64,000 bases of DNA from GWC2-45-44 sp041661665 (GCA_041661665.1 JBAZTW010000001.1:1-64000); one strand, 5' to 3'; numbered from the stretch's first letter, positions 42,367-52,829 are shown. Numbers and translations: made by a program. Notes: a model not told the origin generated them from the letters alone.

Positions 42367-43950
42367 ATGGCACGAGTGAACAGAAGCCAGATAGTTGCAG
42401 CGGCTGTCGTAATAGCCGCCATTTTAACCGGATGCAGTAAGGATCATCTTGACCCTTCGCAGATAGGCAGGTTTAGGCCTGCACCTGCTGTGAATGTAAT
42501 TCTCGATACACTCGGTGTTTCCGAAGAATCTTCATCCGCTTATGAGGGCGTGGAAGACCCGACACCGGCAGATGTAATAGCACGCGAGCAGGATTATGCT
42601 TTCAGTTCCGGCGATGTTATCAGAATTTCCATTTTTGAATTGCTTCAGGAAAGCCAGCCCTTCGTTGATGATTTTATTGTTACAGAAAGCGGCAATATAT
42701 CAATACCTGAAATAGGCCAGTTGCAGGCGGGTGGATTGACCGAAACACAACTCGAAGAGGAAATAAGAACATCCCTTTCTCCCGGCATTTTGAAAAATCC
42801 ATCAGTTACGGTTTCGCTGCGAAACTCCCTTAGCAGAACTTTCACAATCATAGGCGATGGTATTGCCAATCCCAACAGATACCCGATTCCACGTTATGAT
42901 TTCAGACTCACCGATGCCCTTGCGGTCGCGGGTTCTGCCAGACAGTTCAACGTAAGTTATATATATGTACAACGCAAAATTACAGGGACTGAACAGAGTG
43001 AAGATGAACTTGGTGCGGGAAATGAAATAGGCCTTAAGCCTGTAGATGCCGGCGGTAACACAGGAACTCCGGGAGATGTTAACGCCGTGGACAAAGACCT
43101 GCTTGAGGTGATTGAACCAGCGTTCACTAAGGCAGGACAATCCGGCTCAGTTATAGCCTCGGCAGAAATGGCCAATGAAAATGAACTTGAAACGCTGGCC
43201 AGCCCGGACGGTGTTGCACCCAAACAGGAGCCGGTTTTGAAGGTAAGCAATGAAATTCCACAGCCGGCTCAGCCGCAGAGTGGAATAAAATGGGTCTTTA
43301 AGGATGGCAAGTGGACGCCTGTTAAAGTTGATGGCGGGGCGGTCGAGCCTTTAGCGCAGAAGCCGGCACAACAGCAACAGCAGTCAGCGAAAGCTGAGCC
43401 ATCGGCAAAACCGCAACCCAAGAACGGCGGCTGGAAAGATATTATGTCCGGCGGCACTCAGACTCGTGTGATACGAATTCCCAAAGACAAGCTATTTGGC
43501 GGCGACCCACGGTATAACATTGTCATAAAGCCGCAGGATACCATAGCTGCCCAACTCGATATTGTGGGCGAATTTTATGTACTTGGTAATGTAAATAATC
43601 AGGGTATAATAAATCTGACAGGCAGGCCGATGACGCTGAAAATGGCTATCGCCGCGGCGGGCGGTCTGGGGCAGTTAGCCTGGCCGAAAAAATGCGAAGT
43701 CGTTCGCAGAACAGGCGAAAAGAAAGAAGAAATTGTTATGGTTGACCTTGAGAAGATTGCCAACGGCACTCAGCCGGATTTCTTTATCAAGCCTAATGAT
43801 GTTATAAATGTTGGAACACACGGTCTTTCAAGATATATGCATGCTTTGCGTAATGCTTTCAGAGCCACTTATGGTTTTGGATTCATTTACGACAGGAACT
43901 TTGCGGACAGAAGTTTTGGGTGGAATAACCCGCTTATACAGCCTGAATAA
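42367..43950 (+). CDS. Polysaccharide export lipoprotein (Wza-like, SLBB)
   Basis: 527 residues. A lipoprotein signal ends in ILTGC (Cys23). The Poly_export domain is at about 78-160 (YAFSSGDVIRISIFE, GNISIPEIGQLQAGGLTE), followed by an SLBB-like segment, an unusual Glu/Gln/Pro-rich insert (about 205-370, with a short poly-Gln run) and a second SLBB segment (FYVLGNVNNQGIINLTGRPMTLKMAIAAAGGL). It would form the outer-membrane channel for the polysaccharide with the Wzc-like protein at 50508. Confidence 0.85.
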   Translation: MARVNRSQIVAAAVVIAAILTGCSKDHLDPSQIGRFRPAPAVNVILDTLGVSEESSSAYEGVEDPTPADVIAREQDYAFSSGDVIRISIFELLQESQPFVDDFIVTESGNISIPEIGQLQAGGLTETQLEEEIRTSLSPGILKNPSVTVSLRNSLSRTFTIIGDGIANPNRYPIPRYDFRLTDALAVAGSARQFNVSYIYVQRKITGTEQSEDELGAGNEIGLKPVDAGGNTGTPGDVNAVDKDLLEVIEPAFTKAGQSGSVIASAEMANENELETLASPDGVAPKQEPVLKVSNEIPQPAQPQSGIKWVFKDGKWTPVKVDGGAVEPLAQKPAQQQQQSAKAEPSAKPQPKNGGWKDIMSGGTQTRVIRIPKDKLFGGDPRYNIVIKPQDTIAAQLDIVGEFYVLGNVNNQGIINLTGRPMTLKMAIAAAGGLGQLAWPKKCEVVRRTGEKKEEIVMVDLEKIANGTQPDFFIKPNDVINVGTHGLSRYMHALRNAFRATYGFGFIYDRNFADRSFGWNNPLIQPE

Positions 43951-43975
43951 GAAAGTAAGGAAGAAGAATTGTTAA

Positions 43976-44950
43976 ATGCAGGATGTTGAGTTGAATTCTA
44001 TGGATGGAAATAAATTATCGGAGCAGGAACTTGGCTGGTCATCGCTTGGGGTGCATACATACATAAAAATCGCTCTTCTTGCGGCGGCGGTCTACGGCGT
44101 TTTTCATATCGAAATTTATTCCATTGTGAGCAAATGGGTAACGGACAGCAGTTGGTCGCACGGTTTTATTATCCCCCTTTTCAGCCTGTATTTTATCAAT
44201 CAGCAGAAAAAAGAACTGCTCCGGATAAAGCCGCAGACAAACTGGCTCGGTCTGGTGTTTTTACTCTGCTGCCTTGGTTTTTATGTGCTGGTCATATACG
44301 TCTACAAGTTCGGTTATTTTAAGAGTATTGTAATTATTCCCGCAATCGGTTCGATAGTTTTATTTATAGGCGGATGGCGGCTTGTCAAATATCTGTGGCT
44401 GCCGATTGTATATCTGATTTTTGCCATACCGCTGCCAAATGAAGTTTATGAGAGAATGACCATCCCGCTGCGTCAATTAGCGGCCGCGATTTCTGCGCAG
44501 ATATTAAGTCTTGTTAGCGGCCTTGAGGCTACCTCCGTGGGCGCTATGATTGATGTGGTTTATAAAGGGGTAAGACTTGAGCCTGCGCTCGATGTAGCTG
44601 AGGCGTGCAGCGGAATGAGATTGCTGATGGCCTTCTTTGCTTTGGGCGTTGCCATGGCGTATCTTCATTATCGCCCGATTTGGCAAAGGCTGGTTTTGCT
44701 GGCAAGTACGCTGCCGATAGCGATTTTGTGTAATATCGTAAGAGTAACCATCACAGGTTTTATTTATATTCTGTGGGACCCGAAATACGCACAGGGTATT
44801 TATCATGATACGCTTGGGCTTTTAATGCTGCCGCTGGCTTTCGGGCTTTACGGCCTGCTGGCGTGGTTTATGTCGAATCTGACGGTTGACGAAAGTCAAA
44901 CGCAAAAGCAGGAAGAACTTATTATACGCAGAAAGGATTCGCAGGGATAA
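43976..44950 (+). CDS. Exosortase
   Basis: 324 residues with about eight membrane helices. The transpeptidase triad is complete: Cys211 in AEACSGMRLLMAF, Arg256 in CNIVRVT and His277 in YHDTLGLLM. Exosortases cleave PEP-CTERM-type C-terminal signals and attach proteins to the envelope; the family is linked with exopolysaccharide loci as here. The stop overlaps the next start by 1 nt (TAATG). No PEP-CTERM substrate was recognised in this window. Confidence 0.9.
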   Translation: MQDVELNSMDGNKLSEQELGWSSLGVHTYIKIALLAAAVYGVFHIEIYSIVSKWVTDSSWSHGFIIPLFSLYFINQQKKELLRIKPQTNWLGLVFLLCCLGFYVLVIYVYKFGYFKSIVIIPAIGSIVLFIGGWRLVKYLWLPIVYLIFAIPLPNEVYERMTIPLRQLAAAISAQILSLVSGLEATSVGAMIDVVYKGVRLEPALDVAEACSGMRLLMAFFALGVAMAYLHYRPIWQRLVLLASTLPIAILCNIVRVTITGFIYILWDPKYAQGIYHDTLGLLMLPLAFGLYGLLAWFMSNLTVDESQTQKQEELIIRRKDSQG

Positions 44951-45702
44951 TGAAGGGGTCTTTAATTAAAAATTATTCTCAGCCGGCGTTTTTGGTGAGT
45001 TTTGCGGTTCTTATCGTGTTTGCCGGCGGAATGAGTTACTACAAGACAAAGTATGGCGTTACAATAATAAAAAAAGCTCTGCCTTTGAGGCAGTCGTTTG
45101 ATTTGCTCGATGAAAAGCTGCTTGCGCCATACAATGTTCTTAAGAAATCTAAAATTGAAAATCTGGATGTGCTTGAGTCGCTTGGCACAGAAGAATATAT
45201 GCAGTGGCTCGTCGAGGATACGACTGTTGATGAATTAAGTCCTGTAAGGCAATGTTCTATTTTTGTAACATATTACACCGGCACCCCCGACCAGGTTCCT
45301 CATGTGCCGGAGGCTTGTTATACCGGTGGAGGCAATGAAACCAAAGAAGATTTGTCGCTGGATTTAAACATCGGCGATGTGAATGTGGCGCAAATACCGG
45401 CAAAAGTTCCGGCTACCTGTCTTGTCTTCGGCCAAAAAACAACTGAAATATGGCAGGCATCGGTAACTTTTCCTGTGATTTACTTCTTCAAGGTCAACGG
45501 TCAATATAAGGGAGGTCGGAGAACCACACAACTCGCCCTGGGTAATCTGACAAGCGAGTATTCATATTTCTCCAAGGTTGAAATAAAATTCAATGGCAAA
45601 GGGCTGTATCCCGATAAGAAGCAGGCAATTGAAGCAACGGAAAAATTGCTGAGGGTTTTACTGCCTGTTCTCGAAAATAACATCTGGCCTGAATGGAAAT
45701 GA
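44950..45702 (+). CDS. EpsI-like exosortase-associated protein
   Basis: 250 residues. One N-terminal membrane segment (about 11-29), then an exported domain with PHVPEACYTGGG, the conserved P-x-x-C-Y of EpsI proteins, and YFFKVNGQYKGGRRTTQLAL. EpsI domains accompany or are fused to exosortases; the role is unknown. The start overlaps the exosortase stop. Confidence 0.8.
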   Translation: MKGSLIKNYSQPAFLVSFAVLIVFAGGMSYYKTKYGVTIIKKALPLRQSFDLLDEKLLAPYNVLKKSKIENLDVLESLGTEEYMQWLVEDTTVDELSPVRQCSIFVTYYTGTPDQVPHVPEACYTGGGNETKEDLSLDLNIGDVNVAQIPAKVPATCLVFGQKTTEIWQASVTFPVIYFFKVNGQYKGGRRTTQLALGNLTSEYSYFSKVEIKFNGKGLYPDKKQAIEATEKLLRVLLPVLENNIWPEWK

Positions 45703-45746
45703 AGTCGGTAAACAAATCTTTTTTTTGACAGTAAGGATTATAACAA

Positions 45747-48700
45747 ATGGCTAAAAGATTAAACAAAAAGGTTGCGATAATAGGTTCAATTGTTTTTGCG
45801 TTGTTGATTGTGGCGGTGATAGTCGTAATGCTCAAATTTGCCGGCAGAGACCCGAAAAAATACTTGGCCGATGCAAGAGCTGCGGTTTCTAAGACAGAAC
45901 CCGATTACAAAGCCGCGGAAAAGGCATACGGGCTGGCATTTGCTTACACCAAAAACAAACAGGGGAAAATTGATATTCTGTTTGAACTTGCGGAGATGAA
46001 TCTTGGCATAAACGAGTGGCAGAAAGTCTACGGCTGCTGGAATAAGATAATAAATTTAGACACGCAGAATACAAAAGCGCGTCTGGCTATGCTTAACTTC
46101 AGTTATCAGCTTGCTGTAAACGGCGACTGGAACAGATGGAAAGATATAGAATCAAATGTTTCTGAATTGATTGATAAAAAACTTGATACAAGCTCAAGAA
46201 TATATCGCATCAAGGGACAGGCTCTTTTGGAGCTTGTAAGGCACGGTCAGGCAACCGACAAAGAGGCAGGAATTAACAGTGCGATTGAAATCCTGCAAAA
46301 TGTAATGCAGCAGGAGGCGAATAATGTTGATGTGTATCAGTATTTGGCTGACGCGATAGCTTTCAAGGGGCAAATACTCGCCGCAAAAGGTGTTTTAAAT
46401 GCCGATATCAACGCCCGTCAGGAAGCGATAAAGGTTCTGCTGAAGGGAGTCCAGAGCCTTCCAAATGAGCCAAGGGCTTATATAAATCTCTATGGCTTAA
46501 AACTGATTCAGGCAGGGCAGGATGCCGAGGCGTTAAAGCTGGTTGAATCCGATATTCTTAAGCTTACCGATAAGTTTAAGGATAGTCCGCTTCCGTATTT
46601 CGCGGTTGTTCAGTTGTACAGCAGAAATCCGAAGAAACTGGAAATGGTAATTGCCGCAGCCGAGAAGGCAAATCAAATTGACAGCAACAATGTCAACTAT
46701 GCGCTGACGCTGGCAGACCTTCATTACAGAAAATATTCTATTTCCAAAGACGAAGCGGATTTCCAAAAGGCGGTGAATATCGCGACCAGCGCCCTGAGTT
46801 TTCCCAGCAGTCTCGATGTGTCCGGTCCGAACGCCAGAATAAGTTTTATAAACAGATATTCGCTGCATACTCTCCTGGCAAACTTCTTTATTGAAAAAGC
46901 GGCAGCCTCTGCGAGTGGGACGGCTGAAAAAACAAAATGGCTGGAAAAGGCCGAGCAGGAAGTTCACGAGATGGATCAGCTTCTGGGCAGCGCTGAAAAT
47001 CCTTCTGCGATTATGTGGCACGGCAGACTTCTGTTTGCCGAGGGAAAGACTAACGAGGCGATTGTTCAAATGGTCGCTGCTTACGATGCTTTGACCACTG
47101 GCGAACAATTGAGGGGCGATATACAGCTTGGCAGACTTTCCTGTGATTTAGCAAGAGCTTTTGAAAACTCGTCTGAAACAGGAGCGGTCATTAAATATTA
47201 TTCCACCGCTTTCAAAAACGAGGTTCATTTGATTAAGCCTGAAATTATTCTCGATTTTGCCGCGGTGCTGATGCGTGCACAGGACTGGGAGAGCGCTATC
47301 AAATCAATAGACTTCTTTGAAAATAATTTTACCGCAAACGACAAGAGTCGAATCCTTAGGGTCGGCGCTTATATCGGGGCGAATATGTACGATGAAGCGA
47401 AGGAATCTCTCGGCAAATTGCCGCAGGACGACCCGAATACTTTAAGGCTCAGACTTGCATATCTTAGAAATAGAATGAGCAGTACCGGATGGGGGCTTGT
47501 GAGAACTTCCGATACCTCTAAACAGGCAGCCCAGGATGCAAATGCCATTAAATTGAAGGCTGAATATGACAGCCTGAAAACTCAGTACGATAAGGCTTCC
47601 GAACAATTGGCGTCGCTTGGCACAAAAAAACTGATGGAATCCGAAGTTGCGGATTTGCTCAGGCGGTATATCGCTGATTCGCAAAACGAGAAAGCCAAAA
47701 AAATTGCCGATAGTTTCATTCAGGACAATCCGAATAGTGTGAATGTAAAAATGTATCGGTTTATGCTCGATGAGCCTTCGCCGGTAAATGTACCGCAGGC
47801 AAGGCTTGAAGAGTTGATGGTTAAAGCCGTTGAGTCGATTGATGAACCGACAGCCAAAGCGCTGACTCTTGGGCAGTTTTATCAGAGCAAGGGCCAAAGC
47901 GATAAGGCAATTGAATTTTACAGCAAGGCTCTTGAGACATCTCCCGACAATACACAGGCGGTGGCCGGCATTTTTGATGTCGCCATAAGCGTTGGGGATA
48001 TGGAAAAGGCCGGGAAAATGGCTGATATTGCAAGCGAGAAAAATCTCGATTTATGCGATGGTGAATTTTTCAAAGCCAGACTGCTGTTTGCTCAAAAAGA
48101 TTATCCAAAAGCGCTTGAGCGAATCAATAACTGTTTTACGAAGAGACCGGTTTTTTCACAAGGGTATATGCTGAAAAGCCAGATTGACACGGCAATGGGG
48201 AAATCCGCAGATGCCATTGAAGATGCCAAAAAGGCCTATCAGTCAAATCCATTAGATGGGCAAATTGCCAAAAGTTATGCGTCTGTTTTGTATGAACGCA
48301 ACCGGAAATTAGGCAATGCTGTTTCGGATGAACAGCGTCTCGAAACGAAAACCGCTCTCTTTATGGCTACGCGTGCCAATCCTACAGATCTTGCTCTGAG
48401 TAATTTTTACGCCGAGTATATAAGCGACACCGAGCCTCTGCGAGCCATTGCAATATGCCAGCAAATACAAAGAGTCTCGCCGACCGTCGATAATGTTCTC
48501 AAATTGGCGGGTCTGGCTAAGCGGCTCGCCGAAAGGAACAGAATTCAGCCGCAGTTGAGCACCTATATTGCCATTGCGCAGGATGCTTATGCAAAGGCTT
48601 ATGCGGCAGCGCCGACGGATAACAGGGTTTTGACCGAATACAGTGAGTTTTTAAGAGCTACCGGAAAAGCCGATGAGGCACAAAAAATACTAACCGGCAA

Positions 48701-50453
48701 CGATGCGCTTTTGTGGCAATACTATATGAGAAGCGGCAAAGTCGATGAGGCGCAGCAAATTCTGAATAAACTGTACGAGGCAAATCCGCAGGATGCTAAT
48801 ACTATAAAGGGTCTTGTGCTTGTATCGAGAACAAAAAAAGATCAGGCTGGTATTCTGAAATATACCGCAGAACTGCTTAAAATCGACAAATCCATAGATA
48901 ATCAGATAATTCAGATTGAGACCTATCTTGAAGCCGGCCTGACGGATGAGGCTCAGAAGAAACTTGACAGTGTCAGGGAAAGATATCCAGATGAGCCGAA
49001 AGCTGTATTTTTGCAGGCCTGGCTGCTTGCAAGACAGGGCAAACTTGATGATGCGCTTGTGCTTGCAAACAGAAATATCGAGCTTGACAAAAATAACGCA
49101 AGAGTTTGGCAGTTGCGGGGGCAAATATATCTCGCGTTGAATAAATTGAATGAGGCTGTTGATGATTTACAAAAGAGCAAGTCTATTCAGGATAACGCCG
49201 AAATACGCGTGGATGTTGCCAGAGTTTATGTGAGGACTGCCAGAGATGAGCAGGCGATTGTAGAGCTTAAGACCGCTGTTGACCAGTTTGGCTCTGCTGT
49301 GGCCAGAAATATGCTCGAAGAGGTTTATCTGAAATTGGGGAAAAAAGACAGTCTTGACAAATTTTACACCGAGACGATGCGGTTATATCCCGATGGTGTC
49401 TACTGGTACAACAGGGCAGGCGAATTCGCTTTGAGCAAAAAAGAATTTGACAAGGCTCATAAACTGTTCGATACCGCTTTTCAGAACAGTCTTAAATTGA
49501 ATAGCGAATCTCCTGACTTTCAGGCTTTTGACGGCAAATTGAGGTCGCTGCTCGAAGCTAAAAAATATGACCAGTTACTCGCCGAAGCGACAAAGTATCT
49601 CGAAGGACCTATTGCAACTATTGCTTATTCAAGGATGGCCAGAGCCAAGGCTGATACGGGCGACAAGGATACCGCAACGCAATATTTCCGCAGAGCTTTG
49701 GAAAAAGCAGGCGCAAACGAGGAATTTATTATCGAAACTATCAGACAAATGAACCAGGTTGTTGGCTTTGATGAAACGGTCAAGTGGTGCAATGAAAAAA
49801 TTCAGACGCAGCCCGATTCGCTTGCCATAAACATTGCATTGTTGAATTTGTACAGGATGTCTGAGGAGTACAACAAGGCGTTGGTCTATGCCGACCAGTG
49901 CATAAGGCTTACGACCGATAATGAACAGACCAATATGCTGCACCGTCTGAATAAGGCCAATACCCTTCATATGGCCTTTAAAAAGACCGGCGATAACGAT
50001 TATTTAAAGAAGGCTATTCAGGAGTATGAAAGTATTCTTCAAAAACAGCCGACAAATGCTACAGTACTTAACAATCTTGCTTACATACTTGCAGATACAG
50101 GTGTGGATGTAAGCAGGGCTCTTGATTACGCTAAAAGAGCTTATGTGTCTCTGCCGAGCAATGCTAATGTACTTGACACCTATGGCTATGTTCTTTTGAA
50201 AAGCGGCGATGCCAAACAGGCTGACGAAGTTCTGCAAAGGGCTCTGCAGCAGTTTGAACAGGATAAGATAAACGCACCTATGGATGTGTATGACCATATA
50301 GGATTGGCCAAGGAAAAATTAAAGCAGGATGCTGAGGCTTTAACAGCCTATAAAAGAGCTTTGGAATTATCAGATGAAAATGTTTCTAAAGATGTCAAAG
50401 ACAGGATATCAGCATCAATCAAAAAGCTATCCGGCCAGTCGCCGAGCCGATAA
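45747..50453 (+). CDS. Giant TPR-repeat protein of the exosortase/EPS locus
   Basis: 1568 residues, much longer than the related PrsT-type lipoproteins. A single N-terminal membrane helix (about 9-29: VAIIGSIVFALLIVAVIVVML) anchors a long array of tetratricopeptide repeats; well-formed units include AKALTLGQFYQSKGQSDKAI, ARVWQLRGQIYLALNKLNEA and AYILADTGVDVSRALDYAKR. Probably a periplasmic scaffold joining the polysaccharide machinery. RBS is weak (GTAAGGA). Central gene of the operon. Confidence 0.85.
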   Translation: MAKRLNKKVAIIGSIVFALLIVAVIVVMLKFAGRDPKKYLADARAAVSKTEPDYKAAEKAYGLAFAYTKNKQGKIDILFELAEMNLGINEWQKVYGCWNKIINLDTQNTKARLAMLNFSYQLAVNGDWNRWKDIESNVSELIDKKLDTSSRIYRIKGQALLELVRHGQATDKEAGINSAIEILQNVMQQEANNVDVYQYLADAIAFKGQILAAKGVLNADINARQEAIKVLLKGVQSLPNEPRAYINLYGLKLIQAGQDAEALKLVESDILKLTDKFKDSPLPYFAVVQLYSRNPKKLEMVIAAAEKANQIDSNNVNYALTLADLHYRKYSISKDEADFQKAVNIATSALSFPSSLDVSGPNARISFINRYSLHTLLANFFIEKAAASASGTAEKTKWLEKAEQEVHEMDQLLGSAENPSAIMWHGRLLFAEGKTNEAIVQMVAAYDALTTGEQLRGDIQLGRLSCDLARAFENSSETGAVIKYYSTAFKNEVHLIKPEIILDFAAVLMRAQDWESAIKSIDFFENNFTANDKSRILRVGAYIGANMYDEAKESLGKLPQDDPNTLRLRLAYLRNRMSSTGWGLVRTSDTSKQAAQDANAIKLKAEYDSLKTQYDKASEQLASLGTKKLMESEVADLLRRYIADSQNEKAKKIADSFIQDNPNSVNVKMYRFMLDEPSPVNVPQARLEELMVKAVESIDEPTAKALTLGQFYQSKGQSDKAIEFYSKALETSPDNTQAVAGIFDVAISVGDMEKAGKMADIASEKNLDLCDGEFFKARLLFAQKDYPKALERINNCFTKRPVFSQGYMLKSQIDTAMGKSADAIEDAKKAYQSNPLDGQIAKSYASVLYERNRKLGNAVSDEQRLETKTALFMATRANPTDLALSNFYAEYISDTEPLRAIAICQQIQRVSPTVDNVLKLAGLAKRLAERNRIQPQLSTYIAIAQDAYAKAYAAAPTDNRVLTEYSEFLRATGKADEAQKILTGNDALLWQYYMRSGKVDEAQQILNKLYEANPQDANTIKGLVLVSRTKKDQAGILKYTAELLKIDKSIDNQIIQIETYLEAGLTDEAQKKLDSVRERYPDEPKAVFLQAWLLARQGKLDDALVLANRNIELDKNNARVWQLRGQIYLALNKLNEAVDDLQKSKSIQDNAEIRVDVARVYVRTARDEQAIVELKTAVDQFGSAVARNMLEEVYLKLGKKDSLDKFYTETMRLYPDGVYWYNRAGEFALSKKEFDKAHKLFDTAFQNSLKLNSESPDFQAFDGKLRSLLEAKKYDQLLAEATKYLEGPIATIAYSRMARAKADTGDKDTATQYFRRALEKAGANEEFIIETIRQMNQVVGFDETVKWCNEKIQTQPDSLAINIALLNLYRMSEEYNKALVYADQCIRLTTDNEQTNMLHRLNKANTLHMAFKKTGDNDYLKKAIQEYESILQKQPTNATVLNNLAYILADTGVDVSRALDYAKRAYVSLPSNANVLDTYGYVLLKSGDAKQADEVLQRALQQFEQDKINAPMDVYDHIGLAKEKLKQDAEALTAYKRALELSDENVSKDVKDRISASIKKLSGQSPSR

Positions 50454-50507
50454 GGTTGTTCTGAAAACTCCTGTTATGGGACTTTTATTCTCTGCAGGAG
50501 CTGAAAT

Positions 50508-52706
50508 ATGATAAATAACAGACAACCAGCGATACCAAGTCAGGCCAGAACAGGTTCTTTGGCTAATTCAGGCATTACGCCAAAGGAAATACTGGACATT
50601 CTCAGGCGGCATATGTTCCTGATAATTATGATGACCATACTCGGTGCCGTTGTCGGTGTCGGGCTGTGGTTCGTTTTGCGGAAGGTTGCGCCAAAATATA
50701 CAGCAAGAACGTATATAGAAGTCTTAAGCCCCGGCCAAAGCGATCCTACAATAATTGGCAGTCCTCTTGCCGGCAAGGACATCGCTTATGAATTCAGGTT
50801 TTCCAAAGCAGCGCTGATAAAACAGCAGAATATGCTGCAGGAACTGATTCGCAGAGACGCTATTAAAGAGACAAGATGGTTCAAGAGCTTCAACGATGAC
50901 ATAGCGAATATTATCAAAGACCTCGAAGATAATTTTGGAGCGGTCCCAGACAGAAACAGCAGTTATATATTAGTCAGTATGACCTGCGGCGACCCCAAAG
51001 AAGCGGCTCTCATAGTCAATGAAATGGTTGACCTGTTTATTAAATCGCAGAAGACGAACGCTGAAACTGAGGCAGGCCAGAAGTTAAGGGAATTAGGACT
51101 GCAGGAAAATGAACTCCGCGACAAGCTTAGAAGTATAACCACTTCGCTGGATGACATCAGGAGAACAACAGGCATCACACAGCTTGAAACCGGAGGTGAA
51201 GGAACAGATTTCCGTCATACAGTTACACAAAAACTTGCAAGTCTTGAAGTCGAAAAAACAAAAGTCGAAGCGGATATGGAGCAGATTAAGGCGAGCGTTG
51301 CCAATTTTGAGGAAAGAACCACAGTCTCTGAAGTAGTACAGCGAGACACAGAAAACGACCAGGTTGTGATGCAATTGATGGAGCGAATTAGCTCTTATGA
51401 GGCGGAGCTTGCGAGAAAACAAACGAATCTCGGCGAAAATCACAGAGAAGTGCAGCAGTTGCGTGAACTTCTGCGTCAGACAATTGCGGAGAAAGATGTC
51501 CGCAGCAATGCAAAATCGCAGCAGATTAGAAATTCAGACGTTACTTTGGCTAAGGATCAGCTTGCGCTTTTGACCAATCGGCTTGCAAAGCTCCAGGAAC
51601 TTAGAGATAAGACGGAAAACGAGCAGAGGGACCTTGACAACGCAAGGTCGCAATACGACCAGTTTGTTTCGGACCGTGAAGAAACCAAGACCAAGCTGTT
51701 TGATGTTCAGGCACAGATAAGCAAATACAACCTTATAAAGCAGGATGCGGAATCCTCAAAGGTAAAAGCCATCGGCCCTGCACCTGAGCCTTTGGAGATT
51801 AGTTCGCCCAAATTGCTGATATTCGCGCCGGGCGGAACTTTCCTCGGCTTTATGCTGGGTATAGGTTTGGCATTCTTAATCGAGTTGCTTAACGACCTGA
51901 TAAGAACGCCGAGCGATGTGATGAAGTTTGTAAATATCCCGCTGCTTGGTATGGTTGTACATAAAAATCTGGATGCAGCCACAAAGAAGGCCGATATGTG
52001 GACGGTTGCAAGGCTTCTGCCGTTCTCGATTATGAGCGAATGCTACAGACAATTAAAAGCCAATCTCAGGCTTTCTGCACAGATTGATTCTCAAAAGGTA
52101 ATTTTTGTCGCCAGCGGAAATGCCGAAGAAGGCAGAACTACCGTAGCAGCCAATATGGCGACAATTTTTGCATCCGGCGACAACCGCGTACTATTCATAG
52201 ATGCGAATTTCCGCAGGCCCACATCACATAGAATATTCCCAGGCTCAGACGAAATAGGTGAGCTTGATATACACAACGAGGGTTTAAACGGTTATCTGAC
52301 CGGCCTGCATTCCATTGAGCAGACTATTCGTTCAACAGGGCTGGAAGGTATTGATGTAATCGATAGCGGCGCTCTCCCCGAAAACCCGGCTGAACTTTTG
52401 GGCGGCAGCAAAATGACCGAACTTATCAAATACGCCCAGGGGCATTATGACCGTGTGATAATCGACGGCCCTCCAATGCTCGTAAGCGATGCCAAAGCCC
52501 TTGCCTCGCAGGCGGACGGCACTATATTGGTGTTCAATGCCGCCATCACTCGACGCGGCACCGCTAAGAGAATCGTCAGGGAATTGAAAGAAAACAATAC
52601 GAATATTCTTGGCGCTGTGCTTCTCGGTGTAAGACTGCTCAAGGGCGGATATTTCCACGAATTGTTCGAGTCTTATAGGGAATATCAGGTGGCACAAAAG
52701 GTTTAG
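50508..52706 (+). CDS. Wzz/Wzc-like chain-length protein with altered P-loop kinase domain
   Basis: 732 residues. Two membrane helices (about 40-60 and 445-465) bracket a long periplasmic coiled coil (Wzz/GNVR type). The C-terminal cytoplasmic domain is of the BY-kinase fold: Walker A region ASGNAEEGRTTVAANMA with Arg543 where the Lys of GKT/GKS is expected, Walker A' VLFIDANFRRP, and Walker B VIIDGPP. The C-terminus has only two or three Tyr (GGYFHELFESYREYQ), not the usual cluster, so it may be a pseudokinase controlling polymer length. Last gene of the operon; a strong terminator follows. Confidence 0.85.
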   Translation: MINNRQPAIPSQARTGSLANSGITPKEILDILRRHMFLIIMMTILGAVVGVGLWFVLRKVAPKYTARTYIEVLSPGQSDPTIIGSPLAGKDIAYEFRFSKAALIKQQNMLQELIRRDAIKETRWFKSFNDDIANIIKDLEDNFGAVPDRNSSYILVSMTCGDPKEAALIVNEMVDLFIKSQKTNAETEAGQKLRELGLQENELRDKLRSITTSLDDIRRTTGITQLETGGEGTDFRHTVTQKLASLEVEKTKVEADMEQIKASVANFEERTTVSEVVQRDTENDQVVMQLMERISSYEAELARKQTNLGENHREVQQLRELLRQTIAEKDVRSNAKSQQIRNSDVTLAKDQLALLTNRLAKLQELRDKTENEQRDLDNARSQYDQFVSDREETKTKLFDVQAQISKYNLIKQDAESSKVKAIGPAPEPLEISSPKLLIFAPGGTFLGFMLGIGLAFLIELLNDLIRTPSDVMKFVNIPLLGMVVHKNLDAATKKADMWTVARLLPFSIMSECYRQLKANLRLSAQIDSQKVIFVASGNAEEGRTTVAANMATIFASGDNRVLFIDANFRRPTSHRIFPGSDEIGELDIHNEGLNGYLTGLHSIEQTIRSTGLEGIDVIDSGALPENPAELLGGSKMTELIKYAQGHYDRVIIDGPPMLVSDAKALASQADGTILVFNAAITRRGTAKRIVRELKENNTNILGAVLLGVRLLKGGYFHELFESYREYQVAQKV

Positions 52707-52730
52707 AATAAGTAAATAATCAATAAATCA

Positions 52731-52772
52731 AAACGGCAGCCATCAGATTATTAAGCGGTTGCCGTTTTTTTT
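52731..52772 (+). terminator. Intrinsic terminator of the EPS operon
   Basis: AAACGGCAGCC (52731-52741) pairs with GGTTGCCGTTT (52757-52767, one G-U) and is followed by further T. It lies 25 nt after the Wzc-like stop. Confidence 0.8.
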
Positions 52773-52829
52773 GCGCCACTTATAAAACAGTTGTTTTTAT
52801 CCATCTTAGGCGGTATCATCCCAATCTAC

